From: CAZSNH01 sp052388455
Lineage (GTDB): Bacteria > Pseudomonadota > Alphaproteobacteria > Rhizobiales > Hyphomicrobiaceae
Assembly: GCA_052388455.1 (NCBI GenBank)
Contig: JBQTIA010000052.1
Coordinates: 1-42,744 of the forward strand
Length of the DNA stretch: 42,744 nt
Direction: 5' to 3'
Below the pieces are notes generated by a model. The model was not told where the DNA came from and searched no databases. It saw only the letters and a list, made by a program, of their open reading frames with translations. The translations under genes were made by a program, and so were the position numbers. This document shows positions 14,447 through 22,175 of the stretch, piece after piece (the first letter of the stretch is position 1; every line of letters starts with the position of its first letter).

Positions 14447-15295
14447 CTACCGGCTGCCGGAGGACGGATGCCGGCCGCCGAGATGAGCGCCCCGCACCTG
14501 ATACAGCGTCAGTGCGGTCGCCACCGCGAGATTGAGGCTGTCGAGCGTCCCGGCCATCGGGATTTTCACCAGCCGGGTACACGAGCGCGTCAGGCTGTCC
14601 GAAAGGCCCGGCCCTTCGCTGCCCATCACCACCAGCACCGGCTCGGTGAGCCTGGCGTGGCGGAAATCCTCGCGTGCGCCGAGATGCGTGCCGACCACGT
14701 CGCCCGGCCACTCGGCACGCCAGGCGAGAAAGCTCTCCCGCTCCATTCGAACCAGCGGTACGGAGAAGATCGAGCCCATCGTCGCGCGCACACACTCGCG
14801 CGAGTAGGGATCGCACGAAGAACCGACGAGCAGTATGCCAGCGGCGCCGACCGCATCGGCGGTACGGATGATGGTGCCGAGATTGCCGGGATCGCGGATG
14901 TCTTCCAGCGCCAGCCAGCACGCCGCATTTGCAACCGACGCGGCAGCCGGCGCTTCGGCGAACCGCTGCCGGAAGACACCGAGCATCGCCTGCGGGTTCT
15001 CTTTCGACGCCAGCTTGGCCAGCACCGGTTCGGACACCTCCAGCACCTCGACGCCCTGGTCCAGGGCCCAGTCGACCAGCCGTCGTGGCGCCTCGGCGGT
15101 GAGCGACCCGGCGCGATAGACCAGCGTTTCCGGAACATACCCGGCTTCGCGGGCCGTGATGAGGATCGAAGCGCCTTCGGCGACGAACAGCCCCGTCTCC
15201 TTGCGCTCCTTGCGCATCTCCAGCGCCCGGATGGCTTTGACCCGGTCGTTGGTCAGGCTGGTGATGACCTTCGGCGGCGGGCTCATGCCGTCCAT
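14447..15295 (-). CDS. TrmH/SpoU-family RNA 2'-O-methyltransferase
   Basis: A 282-residue enzyme of the SPOUT class, which methylates ribose 2'-OH in rRNA or tRNA. The N-terminal substrate-binding part (SLTNDRVKAIRALEMRKERKE) is followed by the three SPOUT motifs: DIRDPGNLGTIIRTADAVGA (motif 1), VLVVMGSEGPGLSDS (motif 2) and KIPMAGTLDSLNLAVATAL (motif 3, knot). Asn, Glu-Gly and the Ser-Leu-Asn residues expected for SAM binding are intact. It is either an RlmB-like or a TsnR/RNA-general member; the target base cannot be told. Its 5' end overlaps the end of the upstream methyltransferase gene by 13 bases from ATG 15295, or by 4 bases from ATG 15286. Confidence 0.9.
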   Translation of the reverse strand: MDGMSPPPKVITSLTNDRVKAIRALEMRKERKETGLFVAEGASILITAREAGYVPETLVYRAGSLTAEAPRRLVDWALDQGVEVLEVSEPVLAKLASKENPQAMLGVFRQRFAEAPAAASVANAACWLALEDIRDPGNLGTIIRTADAVGAAGILLVGSSCDPYSRECVRATMGSIFSVPLVRMERESFLAWRAEWPGDVVGTHLGAREDFRHARLTEPVLVVMGSEGPGLSDSLTRSCTRLVKIPMAGTLDSLNLAVATALTLYQVRGAHLGGRHPSSGSR

Positions 15296-16239
15296 CGCGT
15301 GAATAGCGAGGTCGGAACGGCCGGGCCGCCCCTGGCGGGCCGAATCGCCAATTCGCCGCTATCGAACGTACCTCCGCGGCCGGCCAGCACATCGCGGCAG
15401 AGCTGATCGAAAGCCAGCGCCGACGCCCGGATCGCGTAGACGCTGAGCACCATGGCGGCCCGCTCCGGCGTAAGAAGCTGCGCGCAGTCGCGCAGCAGCG
15501 GGGGAGCGTCGGCGAAAAGGTCCCACACTTCGCCCTCCGGCCCGCGGCCGAATTTCGGCGGATCGACGAGGATGACGTGATAGGTTTTCCCGCGCCTCAC
15601 CTCGCGGGCCACGAACTTGCGGGCGTCGTCGAGAATCCAGCGGACGGGAGCCGACTGCAACCCCGATGCGGCCTGGTTCTCCTTGGCCCACTGGATGGCT
15701 TTCTTCGACGCATCGACGTGCGTCACCTCGGCGCCGGCGCGGGCGGCGATCAGCGAGGCGGCACCCGTATAGGCGAAGAGATTGAGAACGCGGGGCCGCT
15801 CGCCGGTGACCGCGCCGAGTCGCTCCAGCATCCACGCCCAGTGCGGTAGCTGCTCGGGGAAGAGGCCGAGGTGGCGGAAGCTCATCAGCCGGCACAGCAC
15901 CGTCGAGCCCATGACCTCGACCGGCCACGACTTCGGGATGTCGCGGACGTACTGCCAGCGGCCGCCCTCGCATTCCTCGTCAGTCTTGTCGGATTTGAAG
16001 GCGGCGTCGGCGCGCAACCAGGCTTCCGGCGCGAGGCGCTGGCGCCAGAGCGCCTGCGGCTCGGGGCGATCGACGGAGAAGCGGCCGAACCGCTCCAGCT
16101 TGCGGCCATGCCCGCTGTCGACGAGTTCGTAGTCGGCACAGCCGACCGTCTCGATCAGCGACAATGCGGCTGCCTGCAACGGAGCTGCCCTGCGGACCCC
16201 CGCCCGCTCCGCCTCAGGATCGTTGAGGCTCTGCGCCAT
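15283..16239 (-). CDS. Class I SAM methyltransferase, RlmI/RlmK-like
   Basis: A 318-residue enzyme with the layout of 23S rRNA cytosine methyltransferases of the RlmI group. A substrate domain (residues 1-150; KLERFGRFSVDRPEPQALW) precedes the Rossmann core VLNLFAYTGAASLIAARAGAEVTHVD (motif I), KKAIQWAKENQ, WILDDARKFV and the catalytic-type VILVDPPKFG (D/N-PP-x). No PUA domain is seen at the N-terminus, unlike E. coli RlmI. ATG 16239 is chosen: a longer frame to 16407 would overlap the preceding coiled-coil gene and adds basic, homology-free sequence. It overlaps the SpoU gene downstream, so three methyltransferase genes are packed in a row. Confidence 0.85.
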   Translation of the reverse strand: MAQSLNDPEAERAGVRRAAPLQAAALSLIETVGCADYELVDSGHGRKLERFGRFSVDRPEPQALWRQRLAPEAWLRADAAFKSDKTDEECEGGRWQYVRDIPKSWPVEVMGSTVLCRLMSFRHLGLFPEQLPHWAWMLERLGAVTGERPRVLNLFAYTGAASLIAARAGAEVTHVDASKKAIQWAKENQAASGLQSAPVRWILDDARKFVAREVRRGKTYHVILVDPPKFGRGPEGEVWDLFADAPPLLRDCAQLLTPERAAMVLSVYAIRASALAFDQLCRDVLAGRGGTFDSGELAIRPARGGPAVPTSLFTRWTA

Positions 16240-16366
16240 TGGCTGTCGCACTGCGTCTTTCACGGCCGCGCCCGTTCCTGCCCACCTCGAACCCGAGCGG
16301 GGATTTAGGGCCTTTTTCCGCGAAACAGAAGCCGTCCCGTTCGCCGCAGGGATCGGGGCAGCGCCC

Positions 16367-18373
16367 TTACCGCTTCGCAACCGTGACCGGTCGGGCGAGG
16401 CGGGCATCGTCGGCGATGCGGGCGGTCTGCACCGGCCAGCTCGATGCGATCCAGTCGTCGGTGCCGAACAGCCAGTACCAGAATCGGTTGCGCCGGTAGT
16501 AGCGCTCGACCGTCACCCGGTGCATCCGGTCCATGGTGTGGGTCATGGACTCGAGCAGCGCCACCGGCCGGCCGGCCTCCCGCTCGACGGTTTCCATGCG
16601 GCTGCCCATGACGCTGAGCGTCGACGCCGTGTCCTGCCGCCAGTGATCGATCGAGCCGGCCAGCGTGTGCTGGTTGGCGTTGAGCTTCATCAGGGCCTCG
16701 TGCACCTCGCCCAGCTCCTGCGTATGGGCGGACTGCATCGCCGACATCCGCTCGCTCTGACCGGCGGTGGCCGCTTCCGTCGCGGCGAGCCGTTCGATGA
16801 GCTGAGCCATGGAGGCGGAATTGCTGGCGAGTGCCTGCGCGGTGTCGCTGTGCCGGCCCTCGATGACGCCGGCCAGCCCTTCGAGGCGCGCGCTGAGGCT
16901 GTCGAGCACCTCCGTCGCCGTCTCGTGGCCTTCCCGATCGACGAGACCGGACAGCGATCTGATTTCAGCGAGCAGCCTCGCCTGAGCTTCGTCGTCCATG
17001 CTGCGGCCGGCTGACTGGCTGTCGTCGAGCCGCCTGAGCCGGTCGCTGATTTCGCGCGTCGCCGTTTCGCGAGAGAGGACCGCCTCCTCGATCATGTCGA
17101 GGCGCTGCGTCATGGGGCCGAAGTCGACTTGGCCGCCAGCGACCAGCGCGGGACGCGACGCCAATGCCATCTCTAACGCCGCGATCTTGTCGGTCAGCAG
17201 CTCGGAGTGGCGCTGCCCCGATGCCAGCGAAAGCTGCACGGCGCGTTCCAGCGCAGCAACCCGCTCGGACATCGGTCCGAAGTCGCCGCCACCCGAGCCG
17301 ATCGGCAGCGAGCGCAGATCGGCCACGGCCGTCTGCAGGGTCCGCTCCAGCGCCGCCACGCGGTCGGTCATCAGGCTGAGATCGATGGACGGCGACACGG
17401 CTGGGAATGTGCGCAGCCCGGTGATCGCCTCTTCCAGCGCGTGCATCCGGTCGCCGAGCGCCGCCCACGGTCGCGACAGCTCGCCGATGCGCCGCTCAAG
17501 GCCGTTGTCCACTGCCTGCAGGCGATCGTAGAGCCCGCCGCCGAGCCGGCTCGCCTCGTCACGCTGAGAGGCCAGATCGCGCTGGACGTCATGCAGCAGT
17601 CCGGCCACCGCCTTGCGCTCAACGGCCAGGTCGTTGCCGAGCGCACGAACCATCTGCTCGAGCGCATCGATGCGCGAGTTCTGGATGCTGTCGGTCGCAG
17701 AGCCCTGGAACTCCGAACGCGGGAGGCGAGCAGGCTCGTTGAAATAGTAGCTCCCTGCCTGCGGGCGCGACCGCACCGGCTCCAGATAATCGGAGACGCG
17801 CGCCTCGGGCACGAAGTGCGGCCGGCTCGCGGTTTCGCCGTAGGCTGCATGGCGGCTCAGATGCCGGCCGACAAGATTGAGACCCGGGAGACCCGGCTCG
17901 ACGTCCATGATGATGTACAGCAGATCGTCGACCGATGCCGGACCGTTGCGGCGCGCGGCGTGGGCCGCCGCCTGCCGCAGCACGTCCTCGAAAGGCTCGG
18001 AGCGCCGAGGGGTGCCCTTGCCGTTCGGCAAACCGATCGGGATGTCGCTGGCGATCACCGTCGCCGTATCGCGACGCAGCGCTGCGACGCGGATGCCGCG
18101 CGCTTCGAGCGCCTCCGCCGCCGCGTCGATGCGGGTCAGGGCGTGCAGCAGATGCTCGAGCCGCACGTCGCCGGCCCTGTTGATCAGCGCCACGTCGTAG
18201 GCGTGATTGCAGCAGGCCAGCAATGTTTCGTCGACCCAGATCGGACCACTGCGCCCGCTCTGATGGGCGCCCGGCCGTCCGCGAGGATCGCCCGTGCCGC
18301 CGGCGAGGTCGGCAGCCGACGCGCTCCAGGTCTGCGGCGTCCTCAGATCGAGATCATCGCCTCGATAACCCAT
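16367..18373 (-). CDS. Clp N-domain protein with long coiled coil
   Basis: A 668-residue protein of unknown function. Residues about 48-158 resemble the Clp/Hsp100 N-terminal repeat domain that binds substrates or adaptors (LLACCNHAYDVALINR, RLEHLLHALTR, SEPFEDVLRQAAAHAARR, VDDLLYIIMDV). There is no AAA ATPase domain. Residues about 240-610 are heptad-rich, with repeated units of the type MTDRVAALERTLQ, MSERVAALERAVQ and LTDKIAALEMAL, a coiled coil of roughly 350 residues. The end RYYRRNRFWYWLFGTDDW is aromatic and basic and may touch membrane. AGGAGA precedes ATG 18373. No partner is evident next to it. A Clp-type adaptor or scaffold role is inference. Confidence 0.75.
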   Translation of the reverse strand: MGYRGDDLDLRTPQTWSASAADLAGGTGDPRGRPGAHQSGRSGPIWVDETLLACCNHAYDVALINRAGDVRLEHLLHALTRIDAAAEALEARGIRVAALRRDTATVIASDIPIGLPNGKGTPRRSEPFEDVLRQAAAHAARRNGPASVDDLLYIIMDVEPGLPGLNLVGRHLSRHAAYGETASRPHFVPEARVSDYLEPVRSRPQAGSYYFNEPARLPRSEFQGSATDSIQNSRIDALEQMVRALGNDLAVERKAVAGLLHDVQRDLASQRDEASRLGGGLYDRLQAVDNGLERRIGELSRPWAALGDRMHALEEAITGLRTFPAVSPSIDLSLMTDRVAALERTLQTAVADLRSLPIGSGGGDFGPMSERVAALERAVQLSLASGQRHSELLTDKIAALEMALASRPALVAGGQVDFGPMTQRLDMIEEAVLSRETATREISDRLRRLDDSQSAGRSMDDEAQARLLAEIRSLSGLVDREGHETATEVLDSLSARLEGLAGVIEGRHSDTAQALASNSASMAQLIERLAATEAATAGQSERMSAMQSAHTQELGEVHEALMKLNANQHTLAGSIDHWRQDTASTLSVMGSRMETVEREAGRPVALLESMTHTMDRMHRVTVERYYRRNRFWYWLFGTDDWIASSWPVQTARIADDARLARPVTVAKR

Positions 18374-18860
18374 CGTTTCGTCTCCTCTGGATCGTCCCGC
18401 ACCCGCCGCGGCCAATCCCAAACCCATCGCCACCGTCATGCTGCGTGCCCTTGTCACCCGCGCCGGTCTGCGGATCGGGCGCCGGATCGGGGCCGCCGGG
18501 ACGGATCCCACATCACCCGCGCCAGACCCTCTCCGATCCGTTCACTGCCTCCCGACAGCAAGGGTCGGGCCAACCGGCCGCGCCTCGCTGCTGTTAAGGA
18601 TCGCTGATCGGACGCGACCGAGAAGCGGATCATCCGATTGATCGACGGGTACTGCTGGTTCGTGTGGGCAGGTCCGGTCAATTTTTCAACGCGCTCTTGA
18701 CAGTGCCAGTTTAGCGACTTCGGCCGGCGCCTGCGAGACCTGCAGGTGCGCTCTCACACTTCTTGGTCAATTTCATGAAATGACGTCCGTTCAGGTGCTT
18801 GAACGCTGACGGCTCAGCGGGTGGGAGGGCAAGACGCGCGGGCCGTCTCGACCCCACCCT
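18374..18860. other. Intergenic region without supportable gene
   Basis: About 490 bases lie between the coiled-coil gene and the SRAP gene, both on the minus strand. Frames here are short and unlike known proteins. Visible details are a 12-bp palindrome ATTTCATGAAAT at 18770-18781 and a ragged GC-rich stem near 18819-18862 after the SRAP stop that could end its transcript. A TTGACA at about 18701 has no matching -10. Confidence 0.4.
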
Positions 18861-19556
18861 TCAGAGCAGCAGCGTCCGCACCGGCTCCTGCAACTCCGGG
18901 CCCTCGTTGCGCGAGCTGTTCACCTTGCGCGACACCTCGATGATTTCCAGGAGATCGTCGTCGGCCGGGCGCAGCAGGTCGGCGATCCCGGTGGCCGACC
19001 CCGGGCGGCAGTCGAGCCATGTCTCGAAATGCTCCGGTGACAGGATCGCCGGCATCCGGTCATGGATCACCGAGAGGGTGGCGTTGGCGGCCACCGTCAG
19101 GATGGCCATCGATTGAAACTCGCTGCCGTCGGCGCCGAGCCAGTTCTCGTAGAGACCGGCAAAGGCCATCAGTGTTCCGGCCGCGCGGCCCGCACTGCGA
19201 GGACGGATCAGATGCGGTGTCTTCGCGCCGGCCGGGCCGGCCCACTCGTAGAAGCCGTCGACCGGCACGAGGCAGCGGCGATGGCGCAGCGCAGCCCGGA
19301 ACGAGGGCTTCTCGGCTGCCGTCTCGGCGCGGGCATTGATCAGCATGGAGAAGGCCCGCGGGTCCTTGACCCAAGCGGGTACCAGCCCCCAGCGCACCAG
19401 TTCCAGCTCGCGCGTTCCCCTGGGATCGAAGCGGACGATGGCCACCGGCTGGGAGGGAGCAATGTTGTAGCGCGGAGGAAAGTCCTCGACGTTGCGATGG
19501 CCGAAATAGACCCGCACGACTTCCGGCGGCGAGGTCAGACAGTAACGCGAGCACAT
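18861..19556 (-). CDS. SRAP (HMCES/YedK-type) abasic-site protein
   Basis: A 231-residue SOS-response-associated peptidase. The family cross-links its N-terminal cysteine to abasic sites in single-stranded DNA and so shields them. Initiation at ATG 19556 gives MCSRY, placing the required Cys at residue 2 after Met removal; this decides the start, since upstream in-frame codons would bury the Cys. Other signatures are PRYNIAPSQPV with the conserved Asn, VRWGLVPAW, INARAETA, RRCLVPVDGFYEW with the catalytic Glu, and SVIHDRMPAIL with the conserved His. No LexA box was recognised upstream. It stands alone. Confidence 0.95.
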   Translation of the reverse strand: MCSRYCLTSPPEVVRVYFGHRNVEDFPPRYNIAPSQPVAIVRFDPRGTRELELVRWGLVPAWVKDPRAFSMLINARAETAAEKPSFRAALRHRRCLVPVDGFYEWAGPAGAKTPHLIRPRSAGRAAGTLMAFAGLYENWLGADGSEFQSMAILTVAANATLSVIHDRMPAILSPEHFETWLDCRPGSATGIADLLRPADDDLLEIIEVSRKVNSSRNEGPELQEPVRTLLL

Positions 19557-19583
19557 GGCGAACGGGTCCGGGGGCGGGGCGGG

Positions 19584-19678
19584 TCTAGAGCGTGTTTGTT
19601 TTTCTTCGAATCGCAATCACGCCCTAGATCTTTGATGAGACCGACGATTCACGCTTCGGACCGATAGGGTCCGAAGCG
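19584..19678. repeat. Two linked dispersed inverted repeats
   Basis: The first is imperfect: TCTAGAGCGTG (19584-19594) against CACGCCCTAGA (19618-19628). The second is perfect: CGCTTCGGACC (19652-19662) against GGTCCGAAGCG (19668-19678) with a 5-base loop. The CTAGAGCGTG with T-rich core type recalls dispersed repeats of Rhizobiales genomes, by memory. They lie upstream of the SRAP gene in a 284-base gap. Confidence 0.55.
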
Positions 19679-19840
19679 ATCGTGGTCCAGGCCCCAGGCC
19701 GCTATGCCTTATGGTGGGCTTGTGGCCGGCGTTTCGCAAGGTGGGCTACTTCCGGGTGAAATGCGACGTTCGCCGCCGTGCCAGCGCCCGGATTCGATGC
19801 TAAGCCTCCTGCCGCCGATAGCATTTGGAGACGAGGCGAC

Positions 19841-20221
19841 GTGGGCCGGAGACTGGCGAGTACCCTGATCCTCTCCCTGATGGCAGCGGCGATGATCCCT
19901 TCGCCGTCCAGCGCAGTCGACACACGCCCCTATGACGAGAAGCTGATCCGCCTTTCGGAAGTTCTCGGCGCCATCCACTACCTGCGTGAACTCTGCCAGG
20001 CCAACGAGGGCATGGTGTGGCGCGACCGCATGAAGGACCTGCTCGACGCCGAGGGCAGCTCCGCGCTGCGCCGTGCGCGGCTGACGCGGAGCTTCAACCA
20101 GGGCTACCGCAGCTACAGCCGGACCTACGTCACCTGCACGCCATCGGCACAGACCGCCATCGCCCGCTTCCTCAACGAGGGCGCCCAGATCTCCGAGCAA
20201 CTCACCAAGGCCGTACCCTGA
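19841..20221 (+). CDS. TIGR02301-type exported protein
   Basis: A 126-residue protein with an N-terminal signal (LASTLILSLMAAAMIPSPSSA) and a helical mature part: RPYDEKLIRLSEVLGAIHYLRELC, GMVWRDRMKDLL, and NQGYRSYSRTYVTCTPSA with two Cys that may pair in the periplasm. It looks like the TIGR02301 family of Rhizobiales, of unknown function. GTG 19841 is preferred because GGAGACGAGG lies just ahead; GTG 19778 would add 21 residues before the signal. Confidence 0.8.
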   Translation: MGRRLASTLILSLMAAAMIPSPSSAVDTRPYDEKLIRLSEVLGAIHYLRELCQANEGMVWRDRMKDLLDAEGSSALRRARLTRSFNQGYRSYSRTYVTCTPSAQTAIARFLNEGAQISEQLTKAVP

Positions 20222-20423
20222 GGCGGGCGTAGAAAGTCGATCCGTAGTATGAGCGATCACTCGTCGGAGCGCGAACCAGCGCAGCGCCATCGTTCGGATT
20301 TACTGTGAATTGTTGCTGAGCATACTCGTCGCGTGACCGCGTGCTAGGTCTCGATCGAGGGAGAACGAACGGCTGGCGACGGCCGACGGCGGGAAACAGG
20401 CCCGATCGAGTGGAGTGAGGCGC

Positions 20424-20681
20424 GTGGGGGAATGTCTGAGAGCCGGTGATCTGGTCGAGAGCGAGGATACGAGCTTCCGCGCCCTGGGTCTCATCCTGGC
20501 GGCATGGGACGAAGGGACGGAAAACGGCGTCGCGTCCGAGCAGATGGCCTATGCGGCGCTTTTCACCGCGCTGTCCGATCTCGTCGGCCTTTATGGCGAG
20601 GATGCAGTTGTGAAGCTGACGCGGGGCCTGGAACGGCGGGTCCAGAGCGGAGAGTTCACGCTCGGCCGCAGCCTCCAGTAG
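20424..20681 (+). CDS. Conserved small cytoplasmic protein, unknown
   Basis: An 85-residue protein, mostly helical by composition, with AYAALFTALSDLVGLYGEDAV followed by KLTRGLERRVQSGEFTL. Similar short proteins with an ALFxALSDLVxxYGE pattern occur in alphaproteobacteria as I remember them, but no function is known. GTG 20424 with GGAG eight bases upstream is preferred to GTG 20415. It converges on the LysE gene. Confidence 0.6.
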   Translation: MGECLRAGDLVESEDTSFRALGLILAAWDEGTENGVASEQMAYAALFTALSDLVGLYGEDAVVKLTRGLERRVQSGEFTLGRSLQ

Positions 20682-20723
20682 TCCCGCCGCAGGGAAATCG
20701 CCTGGCCGTCGCGCCGATCTCCG

Positions 20724-21389
20724 TCAAACGATGGCGTTCTTCAGCACCATCTCTCCGACCAGGACGCCGCCGAAGATCATCAGCAGCACGCCGGCGATTT
20801 GATTGATCTGGCGCAGCCTGTCGAGATTGAGCCGGTGACGGACGCGGCCGATCAGGTTCGAAAGCGTCACCCACCACAAAAGGCTGCCACCCATGATCGA
20901 GGCGACCATGACGAAGGCGTCGAGATAGGTGTGCACCTCGACGAACGTGCTCACGCCGCCGAAGATCGCAAACAGGCCGAGAACGGCGCCGGGATTGGTG
21001 ATGGTGAGAAAGAAGGTCTGAGGGATGTCCCAGGCGAAGTCCTTGAGGGACGCGCCGGCATCGTCGACCGGACCCAGGGATTCGATCCTCGGCGGGGTGT
21101 AGAAGAGTTTCAGACCGAAGGCGACGAGCGCCAGCCCGCCGACCACCTGGATCAGGGTGCGGTGGTACTGCACGGCGCCGGAAATCGCGCCGACCCCGAG
21201 GCTGGCGCAGAGCGCGATCAGCCCGTCACCGAGCACCGCGCCGAGTCCCGCCGCCAGCCCGCCCCAGAACCCGCGCTCGATGGCCCGCTGGATGCACAGC
21301 ACGTTGACCGGCCCCACGGGAGCCGCCACAAGAATGCCCATCAGCATTCCAACCGGGATGATGAGCAGCAGGTTGGGGATCAACTGCAT
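20724..21389 (-). CDS. LysE-family exporter
   Basis: A 221-residue inner-membrane protein with about six hydrophobic segments and the LysE/RhtB N-terminal signature VAAPVGPVNVLCIQRAIERGF, followed by GLGAVLGDGLIAL, and the central ITNPGAVLGLFAIFGG motif with the Asn-Pro of the family. LysE proteins export amino acids or related small metabolites with proton exchange. Substrate is open. It is divergent from the next gene, with little space between them. Confidence 0.9.
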   Translation of the reverse strand: MQLIPNLLLIIPVGMLMGILVAAPVGPVNVLCIQRAIERGFWGGLAAGLGAVLGDGLIALCASLGVGAISGAVQYHRTLIQVVGGLALVAFGLKLFYTPPRIESLGPVDDAGASLKDFAWDIPQTFFLTITNPGAVLGLFAIFGGVSTFVEVHTYLDAFVMVASIMGGSLLWWVTLSNLIGRVRHRLNLDRLRQINQIAGVLLMIFGGVLVGEMVLKNAIV

Positions 21390-21502
21390 TTTTGACGGCT
21401 ACCTGACCCCTTGGCGTTGATTTGGTGAGAGCGATGACGCGGGCGTCTTGTCCGGCAACACACCGGGACAACTCGTCTCCCCATAACGCGGAGAGCAAGC
21501 CG

Positions 21503-22171
21503 GTGTTTCACCCGAACCTATTGAAACTGCCTCGTCCGCAGCGCACGCCCCGAAGCCGCAGCACGACTCACCGCCACACCGCGCTAGTGGTAATGGCGCT
21601 GATCGGGCTTGTCCATTGTGGGCTGCCTCGCTCGGCGCCGGCAGGCCAGCCAGCGGCGGACAATTCCCTAAAACAGAAGCCCAAACCCGCGCCGGCTCTT
21701 GCCGCGGCGGGTCCGGTTGGCGATCCGTTGCCAGGACCGGTTATGGAGATGCGCGGAGCCTTGCTCGGCGCCGTGCGATCCGGCCGCTTCGAGGATATGA
21801 GGGTTGCCGTCGACTGGAACGAGTTGCCGCCCGAGGTCGGGGCTGCGGCCGGCGTCGATCCGCTGACCCATCTCAAATCCTTGTCGTCCGACGGAGAAGG
21901 TCGCGAGATCCTGGCGGCGCTCGGCAACATGCTGGCGGTCGGCCCGGCCTCCGTACCGCTCGGCCGCGACCACGAGAACGGCGCCGTCTACGTCTGGCCC
22001 TATCTCGCCGAGGTGCCGCTCGACACCTTGACCGACGCCGACGAGGTGGCCCTGCTGCGGCTCATGCCGCCCGCCGAGGCCAAGGCGATGCGAGACGGCA
22101 AAAAATGGACATGGTGGCGGCTGGCGATCGGGGCGGACGGCACCTGGCACGCCTTGCTGAAACGACAATAG
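21503..22171 (+). CDS. Exported protein of unknown function
   Basis: A 222-residue protein with a long basic N-terminal stretch, a hydrophobic run HTALVVMALIGLVHCGL that may be a signal or an atypical lipobox (VHC), a Pro/Ala-rich linker, and a folded domain from about residue 80. That domain has EMRGALLGAVRSGRFEDMRVA, DPLTHLKSLS, VYVWPYLAEVPLDTLTDAD and KWTWWRLAIGADGTWHALLK. I recognise no characterised family. GTG 21503 has GGAG nine bases before it and leaves room for divergent promoters; ATG 21434 is an alternative. It converges with the dihydroorotase gene only 4 bases on. Confidence 0.55.
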   Translation: MFHPNLLKLPRPQRTPRSRSTTHRHTALVVMALIGLVHCGLPRSAPAGQPAADNSLKQKPKPAPALAAAGPVGDPLPGPVMEMRGALLGAVRSGRFEDMRVAVDWNELPPEVGAAAGVDPLTHLKSLSSDGEGREILAALGNMLAVGPASVPLGRDHENGAVYVWPYLAEVPLDTLTDADEVALLRLMPPAEAKAMRDGKKWTWWRLAIGADGTWHALLKRQ

Positions 22172-22175
22172 ATTT

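Noticed and set aside
13497..15392. 631-codon minus-strand frame suggesting a fused protein
   Set aside because: The upstream half is the out-of-frame shadow of the SPOUT methyltransferase gene; the PRMT homology begins at ATG 14435.
17207..18607. 466-codon plus frame opposite the coiled-coil gene
   Set aside because: Composition is that of an antisense frame, with no domain; the minus frame has Clp_N-like and heptad patterns and a ribosome-binding site.
18819..18862. Terminator after the SRAP gene
   Set aside because: The stem is ragged and no T-run follows on the minus strand; kept only as a note in the intergenic entry.
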